The position numbers and the translations under genes are program-made. Positions 44,564 through 56,300 of a stretch of DNA of 64,000 nt are shown piece after piece. The stretch lies in contig CM046327.1 of NCBI GenBank assembly GCA_025403435.1, positions 12,330,218 to 12,394,217 on the forward strand, in the 5' to 3' direction. The notes under the pieces are model-generated. The model did not search any database, was not told where the DNA came from, and saw only the letters and a program-made list of their open reading frames with translations. The first letter of the stretch is position 1. Each line of letters begins with the position of its first letter. The DNA comes from Artocarpus heterophyllus. Taxonomy: Eukaryota; Streptophyta; Magnoliopsida; Rosales; Moraceae.

Positions 44564-45420
44564 CCTGTGGTACGAGTGCCTTTCCCTATAGTACCGGTTT
44601 TAGTTCATGTGAACTGCGGCGAGAAACTGGAGAAATTAGATGGGTTAAATTTCAAGAGGTGGCAGTAGAAAATGTTGTTCTATTTGACTACCTTGGACCT
44701 TGGAGATTCTTAATGAAGGATGCTCCAAAATCGAAGGATGATGAGAGTGATACAAGTCACCATTGCAATTGATGCATGGAACAGCTTTGATTACCTGTGT
44801 TGTAACTATATTATGAACTGTCTAGTTGACCCGTTGTATAACGTGTACTGTTGAAGAAAACGGCAAAGGAACTATGGGAGTTATTAGACCATAATTATAA
44901 GACTGAGGATGCCGGAACTCGAAATTTCTTGTGGGCCGGTTCCTGAGCTTTAAGATTGTTAAATCTCCAAGATGTAATCAGTCAAGTCCAAGAGATCTAA
45001 GTCACTTTGCATGAGATTCATGCAGAAGGGATGGTCTTGAGTGAGGCTTTTCAAGTGGCTACTATTATTAAGAAGTTGCCTTCCTCGAGGAATAACTTCA
45101 AGAGCTATCTGAAGTATAAGTAGAAGGAGATGACTATCGAGAACCTGCTTGTTAGACTTTAAATTTAAAAAAACAACAAAGGCTCTGAGGAGAAAGGCTT
45201 ATTACAAGCTCATACTAAGGCCAATGTAGTAGAGCATGGGCAAAGCTCCAAGTCAAAGAAGGGAAAGACACGAAAAGGGTTCAATTAGGGACCGAAAGGT
45301 GGAATTTTTAAGAAAACAAAATTCCAAAGAAAATGCTTCATTTGTAACAAGGTGGGTCACAAGTTGATGGACTATAGGCTAACGAAGAAAAACACGAAGA
45401 AAGAGGCTAACATGGTGGAT
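44564..45420 (+). pseudogene. Copia gag, decayed
   Basis: Continues the 35455 frame with EKLEKLDGLNFKRWQ, then a stop where Gln is usual. Later blocks in other frames include AIDAWNSFDYLCCNYIMN and LVDPLYNVYC. The zinc knuckle at about 45333-45375 reads CFICNKVGHKLMDY, so the last Cys of C-X2-C-X4-H-X4-C is Tyr. Many stops. Confidence 0.75.
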
Positions 45421-46440
45421 GACATCACCTAAGAAGTTTTAGACATTAGCCTCTCTGCAGTGGTTTCTGAGGTAAAATTGGTCGGGTCTGACCTGAAAGA
45501 ATGGTGAATCGACAATGATGCTACTCGATATGTTTGCTCGAACAAAGGGAAGTTCACTACATTTGAGCCTATCAAGAATGAGGAAAAACTCTACATGGGC
45601 AACTTAGCTATATCTATAATAGAAGGCCAGTGCAAGGTGATCCTAAAAATGACCTTTGAGAAAGAGCTAAATCTAAACAAAATGTTGTATGTGCTCGATA
45701 TTCACATGAACTTAGTTTTCGATTCATTGCTAAACAAGCATGGGTTCTAGTTAGTGTTTGAGTCTGATAAAGGCATTTCGACCAAATTGCAATATTTGGT
45801 GGGAAGTGGTATGTATCTGTGGGGCTTTTTAAGCTCAATGTAATGGCTGTAAGATCCAAAAACATGAATAAAGCTAGTACTTCTTTTGTCTACTTACTTA
45901 AGTCTTCCAATTTGTGGTATGGAAGACTAGGACACCTTAATTACAATACTCAATGGAGATTAATTAACTTAAATCATATTCTCACTTTTCAAATAGATTC
46001 CAAACATAGGTATGTGACTTGTGTAGAGGTTAAATCACAAGTTCATCATTTCAAACGATTGAAAGGAACACCGAACCCTTGATTTGATCCATAGTGATAT
46101 ATGTCATTTGAAATTCATACAAACAAGGCATGGCGAAAAGTATTTTGTTTCTTTTGTTGTTGATAGCATGAAATATTGTTATATGTATTTGCTAAAAAGA
46201 AAGGACGAAGCTATAAATAAATTTGTTCTCTATAAGAAAAAAGTTGAAAATCAACCAAACAGGAAGATTAACGCGATAAGAAATGACTGTGGTGGTGAAT
46301 ATGAAGCACCTTTTGGTGCATTTTATGCACAACAGGAAATTGTTTATAAGGTTATGCCACCTTATTCACTTAGTCAAATGAAATGGTTGAACAAAAGAAT
46401 CGTATCTTGAAGGATATGATGAATGCAATGTTGATAAGTT
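45421..46440 (+). pseudogene. Copia protease and integrase, decayed
   Basis: A protease remnant (WxIDNDATRYVCSNKGKF, where D-S-G-A is normal) lies at about 45505-45550. The integrase zinc region LWYGRLGHLNY and its CVEVK end are at 45915-46040. The core then follows with HSDICH (first Asp), IRNDCGGEY (second Asp) and, after a frame shift near 46375, NEMVEQKNRILKDM with the third acidic residue. Inactive. Confidence 0.75.
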
Positions 46441-46979
46441 TCAGGTTGCCTCTAAACATAAAGAAAAAGCCATCCTATCTACAAATTACCTTTTGAATAA
46501 GGTACCTTGGAAAAAAAGAAAATGAGAACCCACATGAGCTATAGAAAATAAGGAAAACTTCCTATAAGTTCTCGCGAATTTAGGGGTGTCTTGTTAAAGT
46601 AGTTGTACCTACCCAAAGAAGGTGAAAACTGGTTATTTACATTTTTATAGAATATGTACATAATAGTAGTGCTTATCGATTTCTAGTATATGAGTCAAAA
46701 ATCTAAGACATACATAAAAACACAATAATAGAATCAAGAAGTGCAATGTTCTTTGAACATGTATTTCCATGTAGGTACAAAGGGGGAACAAGTTCATCTA
46801 AACAAAACACTTGAGACTATAAATGAATATAGTCAGGACTAGGTATAAGAATTGGATATTGAGGATGAACCTAGAGGCAACAAAAGAGCATGGATAGAAA
46901 AACCTTTTGGTCCGGATTTTTTAACTTGTTTGCAGGAAGGTAAACCTTAAAGCTTTAAAGAAGCTATAAATTATTTTGA

Positions 46980-48550
46980 AGGCCCTTTGTGGAAAAAGAC
47001 CATTAAAAATAAAATTGATTCCATCCTACAAAATCATACTTGGGAATTAGTGGATCTTCCTATGGGATGTAAACCATTGGGTTACAAATGGATTTTCAAG
47101 AGGAAAATAAAAGCGAATGGTTCAATTGATAAGTATAAGGCCAGACTAATAATTACTTTGACACATATTCTCCTATGAATAGAGAAAATTCCATCCAGAT
47201 GATAATCACAATTGTTGATTTGTAAAATCTCAAAGTGCATCAAATGGATGTGAAAATAGCCTTTCTTAATGATGAATTAGACAAAGAAATCTATATGGAG
47301 CAACCTAAGGGTTTTTTTATTGCAAGATAGGAAAAGAAAGTTTGGAAATTGGTGTAGTCCTTGTATGGCTTGAAACAAGTACAAAACAATGCATGAGAAA
47401 TTTGATACGACCATGATGGAGAATGATTTCAAAATCAATGAATGTGATAAATGTGCCTATGTTAAGGATACAAAAAATAGCTATGTAATCTTATGTCTTT
47501 ATGTGAATGGCATACTTATTATTGGTAGCAATGATAGAATGATCAAGTCTACCAAGGATATGTTAAATTCAAGGCTTGACATGAAAGATATGGAACCAAC
47601 TGATGTGTATTGGGAATTAAAATCTCTAGAATATTGGAAGGTCACAATCTAAGTTAGCCGCACTATATGGATAAAATACTAGAGAAATTGTATAAAGATA
47701 ATTTTGGTGTGGTTAGAATATCGATAGACCCAAGTCCACATTTGTGCAAAAACAAAGGTGAAAGTGTCTCCCAACTGGAGTACTCAAGAGTGATAGGAAG
47801 TCTTTTTCATTGTAATAACAGAGGTGGTTCTTCCACCTTCCAATATAGGGTTAGACTCTGGTGGCTTTAGTCCCTTGTCTCTATTTGGCCTAGATTATCT
47901 ACTGCCTCTAGTGGCATATGCTAAAAAGCCTTGGTTGTGCTCAAGTGGGGGTGAATCTCCTTTATTTCTACATGGTGGAAATCAGTATCTATTATGCACC
48001 CAGATCGTTCTCAATCGAATTTGCTAGTGGTTCTGGTCTATTGTTGGGATTGAGTCCTTAATGGTGTCTTCGGCCGTTGTGTCTGAATTAGTGGTTGTAA
48101 TTCTCTAATTTGAAATACAATTCCCATTTCAAAAAAAAAAAAAAAAAGAGTGATAGGAAGTCTAAGGTACTCAATGAGTTATGCAAGACCATACATAGCC
48201 TAAGCAATTAGTAAACTGAGTAAAGACACAAGTAATCTAGGAGCTGATCATTGGAAAGCAATTCTTAAAGGATAGAGTGATGCAAACTAGATATCTACTA
48301 TTGAAGGCTTAAAGTCGACATGTGGATATGTGTTCACATTGGGAGGTGCAGCTATGTTGTGGAAATCCTCAAAGTAGACTGTTATAGCCAAATCTATTAT
48401 GAAGTCTGAATTTATTCCAAGGTGGCCAAAGCTTGTGCCATCAAGATGTGTTCATTGTGACAGTTAGTCAATAATTGGAAGGGCACAAAGCAACATATAT
48501 AATGGTAAGAGACACAGTTCCAAAGGAGGATTATGGAAGCTCAATTTTCT
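46980..48550 (+). pseudogene. Copia reverse transcriptase and RNase H, decayed
   Basis: RT starts with NHTWELVDLPMGCKPLGYKWIFKRK. It continues with VHQMDVKIAFLND in another frame. The catalytic YVDD box reads YVNG (about 47500), so it is dead. After a 343-bp retroposon (47804-48146) RNase H continues with KSTCGYVFTLGGAAMLWKSS and a degraded HCDS/YNGK tail to about 48550. Stops throughout. Confidence 0.78.
47804..48146 (+). mobile_element. 343-bp poly(A) retroposon (SINE or 5'-truncated LINE)
   Basis: The 17-bp duplication AGAGTGATAGGAAGTCT lies at 47787-47803 and 48147-48163. The insert ends in 16 A. Removing it restores copia homology. I see no RT coding and no clear A/B box promoter. The 3' part (TTGTAATTCTCTAATTTG) looks like a LINE 3' UTR, so a 5'-truncated LINE is slightly favoured. 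Confidence 0.85.
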
Positions 48551-49901
48551 AGAGAAAGAAAGACTTAAAGGCTAATTACCTTGGAGAATTTCTTGAAGAT
48601 TCTTAAAGAATTCATGCTTTGAAGACAATCTCTACATTATTTTCCTCTTAATCCCTTCTTTTAATTTGACTTTCATTTTCAAATTTGTAATCGTGATATT
48701 GTCTTGAACATGTCTACATTATTTATGAATTTCTTGATGATGTTAATTATGAATTTATCTATGCTTGGCTAAATTCTCACTCTAGGGCTTGATATGCCTT
48801 TTTTTCTTTACTATGTTTGGAATATTTAGTTGATTAGTAATAGTTTCATATCAATTCATTTATGTTTCTCTATTCTTAATGTTTTTGATTTGTTGGGAAA
48901 TGAATTAGTTGATTTAATTTATGAATTCTAATACTCGGGAGAGATTGATTTATTTATCGGATTTGGGAAACATAATCTTGGTTGTTCTTGAGTTTAAGTG
49001 GCTAATAACACTTAGACAACCAATATAAGGGCTTGCTTAATGAATGTCTGGGTAGATAGGTTAGATAGGGATATCAACTTAATTATTTACGCATATAAGC
49101 TCATTTCACACTTAGGAAAGGTAATGAGGTTGATTCTAAACTTTTGATTAATGAATTAATTGAAACCAATTGATACTTACCAAATAGGAAGAACATACGA
49201 AGATTAGAGTGAAGTCAAGACCCTATAAGCCCTATCTTATTGATTTCCCATTTCGTAAAATTTTCTCTTGTGTTACGGTTTTGTCAATTGCCTTAATTAA
49301 TCTTGTTTATTAAATTTATTTTATTTCTTGCAATTAATTCAAACTTGACTTAGCCTAGATAAAATTAAGTTGTGAAAACCAATAGTACGTAGTTTAAATT
49401 TCTAAAACGTCAATCCTTAAGGTTGACTTTTAGTCACTTTATTACTTAAAGCGATTCATGCCCTTGGGAGCATGCACTATACAATACAACACTTACCATA
49501 GGAGGGTGGCCCAAAGCCTTTTTCTTGTTCAGTATCACCATGAAGAACTCCAACTCTGCAACTCACTCTTGGACAACCTCAAATCAACGCTCGATGAAGA
49601 TATGAAATTTTGCTTTGAAGTTTTTCTTTTCCCGTGTTGGGAGAGAACTAATTTAAGAGGAAATTCCTAATTCTAGAAACGGGGTAAAACAAAATAGGAA
49701 ACAAAATTAAAAGATAATTTGTATGTGAAATGGGAACATTTAAGTAATTTTGCTTTAAAAAAGGGCCATCGGATGCGCACGTGACTCTTTCTGTTAGATT
49801 TTGGTCAGATTTTAACAAAAGTCCATCAATTACTTAGGGTTTAAGAGTTCAAGGTTGTTTTACTAAAGTAAAAAAAAAGAAAGTAAATTGTCACTTGTTA
49901 A
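48551..49901. other. Unassigned DNA between copia and the SNARE gene
   Basis: AT-rich; no gene is recognised. The stretch 48780-49440 has an LTR-like feel (alternating GATTGATT, CTAGATAAAATTAAGTTG), but no terminal repeats or partner copy were found. Confidence 0.4.
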
Positions 49902-50022
49902 GTGCCCGTTTGGTTCGAGTATTTAAATAGAGTATTTGAATGAAAATTTAAATTTTTGTGAGAGAAAATACTGTAGCAAAATAATTTAAACCGTGATTCA
50001 AATATCGAAACAAACGGGCTCT
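49902..50022. mobile_element. About 120-bp MITE with 27-bp imperfect inverted repeats
   Basis: Left end GTGCCCGTTTGGTTCGAGTATT. The complement of the right end begins GAGCCCGTTTGTTTCGATATT. No coding. No clear duplication, so the superfamily is open. It lies about 310 bp upstream of the SNARE start codon, possibly in its promoter. Confidence 0.65.
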
Positions 50023-50148
50023 AAAGAGTTAACCTTACACTGTTTTTGTGGCCAACCCTCTTTTATTTTTTAAGAGGGCACAAAATGTACTTTAATAACT
50101 AAAAAAAAGAAGAAGAAAAGTACTTCAAAAATTACACTGATATGTCTG

Positions 50149-50152
<4 letters not shown>

Positions 50153-50183
<31 letters not shown>
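50153..50183. repeat. (AT)n microsatellite
   Basis: About 15 AT repeats, 150 bp upstream of the SNARE start codon. Confidence 0.95.
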
Positions 50184-50188
<5 letters not shown>

Positions 50189-50330
50189 TATTTTTGTTAA
50201 AGATAAGAACAAAACACGCGCGCAAACAAAAAGAAAGAAAGCCATCCAATATGTGCAGGCGGTTAAATTAGGCGTTTCCTCGACTGCCATTTTCCGTATT
50301 CGGTTTTATTAGTTCTGAAGTTTGCTATCC

Positions 50331-53300
50331 ATGGCAAACCCTTACAGATCAAGGTACGCTAAGCGCTTATTCTTACTATCTCTGAATTATACAATTATTG
50401 GCCAATCATATTTATATTTGCTTGTTTCGCAGGGAAGGTCTCAGCTCAAGGCCGGTGGGTACTCCGGATGAGGTTCAATTGAGGATTGATCCGTTGCACG
50501 GTGATCTTGATGAACAAATTTCGGGTCTCCATTCTCAAGTTAGACGGCTTAAAACTGTACGTTTTAGATTCTTTTTGCTGTTTTATCCTCATGGTTTTCA
50601 TTTCTTTCTTTTGACAAAATTCGTTTGGGGAAGTGGGTGTTGTGGGGTTTAAATGCAATTGCTTAGAAATGGAAATTTGGGCTTGCTTCTAAATGGGTTT
50701 TCTGGAATTATGTTAATATTATTTTGTTGGTATGTGTACGAAGATTTTAAGATAGGATATGTTGTTTTATCAAGTTGAAAAGGTATTTTGTCTATGATAA
50801 ATTAGCTACAACAGAGTTTTGTTCGGGTTCTATTATCATGTTCATTTCTAATCTTTTGAAAGCTATAACACAAAATAAAATGCAAGTGAAGTAGTTTAAG
50901 CACATGATGCTTTCACGAATTAGCTGCAAAATGTGAGATCACAAACTCGATACCCGATTCGTGAGTAATATTCTATCGTTTGTTCCTGTAGTAATCTTAT
51001 TGGAGTTGGTTATGCTCCTTTTCCCCCCAAAAGTTGGGTTTGGGTTTGGGTTACACGGGACAGTCACAGAAGCCATCCTATGCAATATGTTCATTTTTGT
51101 TTTCACCGTATATTGACGTTTCTGATTTCTCCATTCAAACTCCTAAGACTCGAGATTCTTCTCATAGTACTTCCTGCAGATATTTAATAAATAATCATTC
51201 ATACTTCCCGCAAATATTCAAATAAGTACTCATTCTCTTCTATACTCAGGCAGAGATAGGAAAGGTTTATTCTTATCGATGAAACTTAACCTTCATAAAG
51301 TATGCAATGCATGCGAGTGATTTGGTATTTGGTTTTCATAAGCCAGCAGGACTTGTGCGATAAAAGGAAGAGGAACGGTGGTGGGTGGATGAAGTTAGGT
51401 GCATTCAATTTATGAAGTGCAAGGAAATATAGGTGTAAGGGGGCTTGTGATTAGAGAAGATTCCAAATTTTTGTGGGCTTCATTTCATCTTAATGGAAGG
51501 CCTATATATTGGGAGGGGCAGTTTCTACAATGAGTACTTTCATAGGGCAAACTAGATAGGATTTAAGTTGTCAGGTGAGAAAACGTGAGGTATTCGTATA
51601 GTAAAAATATGATTGAAAGGTGGTCTGTGTTCATCATCTTTCTTTACAATTTGATTTGTGTAATGATTCTTTGTATGATAGACGTTGAAGGTCTGCTGCA
51701 GCCCACTATTAGTTGTCTGGCAAATGCAGTGCAAAGAGAGTCTTTGTTTCCATGGAACGTCTGGTGTCTGTTATTTTTCTTTGGTAAGACAAGTATGAAA
51801 AATGGGCGAGGATGTACAACTTTAGTGGTGATATAGAAGAGAATACCAACTTTAGAAATGGTCATATATGAAACTATTTTTGATTAATTATCAAAAATGA
51901 AAGGGCAGCATTGGTGCGTACACTACATAAATTCTCACTGCAATAGGGCAGACATACTATGATGCCATTCATTTCTTAATGCATCTTCCAAAAATTTGCA
52001 AGAAATTCATCATGCTTCATCTCTTTTTTCTGTTTTTGTTAAATTCAGGAATCAAAATTAAGACAGCTTTCATTAATAGAATTCCACCTTTTTGTTTTCT
52101 TATGTACCTCTTGATCTAAATATATTGCTATATTTGCCCTTCACTTTATTCCTTCCAAAACTTTTCTTGTCCCCCTTACCGTCACCCTCATTGAAGGAAA
52201 TTTTAATTGAGAAACATTTGACCTGTTCTTGTTCCATCTTTATTGAGAAACATCCCCTGAGTAACAAGCACCCTCTTGATTGTCAATCTTTATTTTATAT
52301 TGGCTTATACTTGAAATCTTCCCTTGTATTTTATGCAGGACACTCCAAATCACATTAATTGGGGAGCATCTTTGCCACTAGCAACAGTTCTGGTGGTCAT
52401 GATGTCTACCTTAATTTCTAGATGTGGGTTTCTGATGTGGACCCAGCCCATACTGGGCCCACACCAACAGCTCATAAACCCCTGGGTAGAACTCACCCCT
52501 AAAAACCGACTTGTAGGGGGAGGGTGACCCTGAGCTTATAAACCACCAACCAAGCCCATATTTGGTCGATGTGGGATCCTAACATACCACCACGCTTCCA
52601 ACACCGACGTCCATGACGGCCCACTCTGGGTGGCCCACTCTGGCTCTTTCCAGGTCGCCCCTTCCTAGGTCGCCCCCTCCGTGACGTGGGCAGAAGGTGG
52701 GGTCCGCTCTGATACGAAGATGATGGAACCACTAGCTTCCAGATGCAGGTAAGCAAATAAGAAGAATTTAGATGCAAATTTAACACACTTAATAGCAGCG
52801 TTTCTTTTTCTTATTTCTAGAATTTAGTTCTTAGACCAGTACAATAGCTAAATAGTAGAGATAATAAGGTATTCGAGTGACCTTCTGCACTCCACAGCCT
52901 AAGCTCTTTTATTTTTTTTGTTAATCCGAATGATCCCTGCCCTCCTGCTCTCCCCTCATTTATTCCCCACTTACTAACAGCATTTTCCTTCACCCAGACT
53001 AACTGACTACCTATCCACTCTCTACATGGTCTCCTAATTCCCATAATATCCGGAGAACATTTTTGAAACGTGATTAATTGCTACTTGGCAACTCTTGGCC
53101 ACGTCACAGACCGTTGCTTCCACCTCAGCACATTGCTCATTTTCCTCTCTTAACAGCCCCTGCATTCTAGCTTCCTTCTTTGATTTTTTTTGCCTTCTTC
53201 TCACATAAGTGACTCGAATTGGAGGTCTAGGAATCCCATCAGTACCCCCCGCCCAAAGACGCACCTTGTCCTCAAGGTGAAAATTGGGAAAATGAGCAGC

Positions 53301-56300
53301 AATTACATCAAATGATTCCCAAGTATCGTCATGATCCGGTAAATTTTCCCAATTATGAGCACCTCCATCTCTGTCCTGGCTCCCCGGGTGGATTGGCTTA
53401 CTCCTCGTGCAGCCACTGGATGAGACAACTTCTCCAAATCTGAAGTAGGTTGATTCGGTATGTCCCCTACTGATTTTGAAGATCCCACTGCAGCTCGTAA
53501 CTGAGAAACATGAAATACAGAATGTATATTGGCAGTAGGGGGAAGTTGTAAACGGTAGGCTACGGCTCCCACACGCGTGATTATTTCATAAGGCCCATAA
53601 TATCGAGGAGCCAACTTCTCATTGCGACGTTGTGCTATAGACCGTTGACGATAGGGTCGCAATTTAAGATACACTAAATCTCCCACATAAAACTCCACAT
53701 CTCGTCTTTTTCTATCTGCTATTGCCTTCATTTTCTGCTGTGCTCTAAGTAGCTGTTGCTTTAAATTGTCCAGCATTGCATCTCTTTTCATCATCTCCTG
53801 ATCAACCGAAGCCACTGGAGAAGCCCCAATATCATAGCGAATCAGTGGAGGGGGTTCTCTTCCATATAAAATTTGAAAAGGACTGGTTCGGGCAGCTGTG
53901 TGAAAAGAAGTATTGTACCAGAATTCAGCCCAAGGCAGCCATTTAACCCACTTATTTGGAGTGTCAGAAGCGTAACAGCGCTAGTAAGTCTCAAGGCACC
54001 TATTTACCACTTCAGTCTGCCCGTCAGTTTGAGGGTGATAAGCCGTGCTGTGAGAGAGTGTAGTGCCCAACTGTTTGAACGACTCCGTCCAAAATGTGCT
54101 CAAAATCACTTTGTCCCTGTCTGAAACTATGGTTCGCGGTACTCCATGCAAGCGTACCACTTCCTGTATAAAGACTGCAGCCACATTTATAGCAGTGAAT
54201 GGATGTCGAAGGGGAATAAAGTGCGCATACTTGCTGAGACGATCCACCACAACCAAGATAGCGTTGAATCCTTCTGACTTAGGTAGTCTTTCTATAAAAT
54301 CCATTGTCACATATTCCCACACACGCTCTGGCAAGGGCAAAGGTTGCAACAATCCTCCAAGCGCCAAGGCCATGTATTTATTTTTCTGACATATTTCGCA
54401 TGCTGCCACCTAGCTGATCACGTCCGATTTCATGCCAAACCAGAACCACTCAGCCGCAAGTCGTTGGTAGGTCTTGAGCACTCCGGAATGACCCCCAATG
54501 ACGCTGTCGTGGTATACTTGTAGCAATTCCTTCACCATGGGAGAGTCTTTCAGAATGACCAGGCGGCCTTCATATAACAATCGCCCTTGATCCAAGGTGA
54601 AACCGGGGTGCGTCTGTTGGTTTTGTTGTAATTCCTTTCTAATTCGAGCTAGCCGCTCATCTAGTTCCACTTGCTGTCCCAATTCCTCTGTATTAAGAAC
54701 CATTGGAGCTGTCAGAACCCCAAATAATACTGCTGCTGGTTGTCTGGACAAAGCGTCTGCTGCCTTATTTTCCAAGCCCGGTTTGTATTGAATTTCGAAA
54801 TCGTACCCAAGGGGCTTGGATATCCATTTTTGGTGATCTTCACTGATTACCCGCTGCTCAAGGAGAAACTTGAGACTTTTTTGATCGGTGCGTATAAGGA
54901 ATCGTCGTCCCAAGAGATATGGCCGCCATTTTTGCACAGCCAACACAATCGCCCTTAATTCTCTTTCATAAACGGATGTGAGGCGGTTGCGAGGAGAAAG
55001 TGCTTGGCTGAAATAAGCTATAGGACGCTGTTCTTGCATCAGCACAGCACCCATTCCTATTCCTGAAGCATCAGTCTCTACTACAAACTGCTTAGTAAAA
55101 TCTGGAAGTGCCAGTACCGGAACTTCTATCATTTTCTGCTTAAGACATTGAAACGCATGCTCGGCGTCCTTCCCCCAATTGAAATTATCCTTCTTGAGCA
55201 AATTAGTCAGTGGCATTGCGATAGTCCCATAATTGGCTGCAAACTTACAGTAATAGCCGGTAAGGTCAAGGAATCCCCGTAGCTCCTTTAAATTAGTGGG
55301 AACAGGCCAAGTCATCATGGCTTCAAACTTTGAACGATCCACTGCTACTCCTTGGCTAGTTATTACATGCCCCAAATACTCGATACTTGTCTGTCCGAAA
55401 CTGCATTTTTTTGCATTAGCGTATAGTTCTTCTCTCTTTAATTCACTCAGAACTACCTGCAAGTGCTCGAGGTGCTCCTCCCGAGTACGACTGTAAACAA
55501 GAATATCATCAAAGAAAACCAACACAAACTTTCGTAGGTAAGGACGAAAAACCTCATTCATGAGTGATTGGAAAGTTGCCGGAGCGTTGGTTAGGCCGAA
55601 CGGCATAACCAAGAACTCATAATGCCCATCATGTGTACGAAACGCAGTCTTAGGAACATCTTCAGAACGAACTCAGATTTGGTGGTAACCAGACTTGAGG
55701 TCTATTTTGGAGAATATTGCCGCCCCATGTAACTCATCCAGTAGCTCATCAATTACTGGTATGGGAAATCGGTCTGGTACAGTTTCTCTATTGAGCACGC
55801 GATAGTCCACACAAAACCTCCAACTACCATTTTTTTTCTTAACCAAAAGAACTGGGCTTGAAAAAGGGCTCACGCTTGGTTGTATGATTCTAGCAGCCAA
55901 CATTTCCCCAACTAACTTCTCAATTTCTGCCTTCTGGATCTGTGGATACTGATTAGGCCGAACATTAACCAGTGAGGCTCCCTCTTTGAGTACAACGGCG
56001 TGCTCTTTTCCGCAAAGTGGTGGTAATCCCACCGGCGGCTGGAAAACCCCTGCCCATATTTCCATCACTCCTTGGAGGTAGTCGGGTACCTCCTTAATAG
56101 TTCCTTCCTCCATTTCCGGCAGCACTAAGAGCCGCCCAAACTCTATTAACACTCCCTGTCCCTCATGACGAACCGTCCTCATTATTGACTTAAGCGAAAC
56201 CGAAGTCCGACATAATCCCGGGTCTCCTTGTGAAGACACTTGAGACTCTCCCACTTTGAATTTCATTGTCAACGTTCCCCAATTGACTTGCATTGATCCT

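Larger units (their letters stand above)
35455..48550 (+). mobile_element. Ty1/copia element, decayed, split by Tekay and a poly(A) retroposon
   Basis: Order gag, protease, integrase, RT, RNase H (integrase before RT) defines copia. The gag begins at 35455-35508, is cut by the Tekay element (35509-44558) and resumes at 44564 in the same frame once one copy of the 5-bp duplication is removed. Many stops and frame shifts occur throughout. The gag sequence suggests the Tork/Tnt1-like group, but this is a guess. No 3' LTR was found after 48550. Confidence 0.8.

Noticed and set aside
48551..49450. Copia 3' LTR
   Set aside because: No similarity to 34291-35454 was seen by eye.
51435..51540. RNase H-like fragment ([16 protein letters not shown])
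   Set aside because: Short, single block without catalytic residues or neighbours of a LINE; could be chance.
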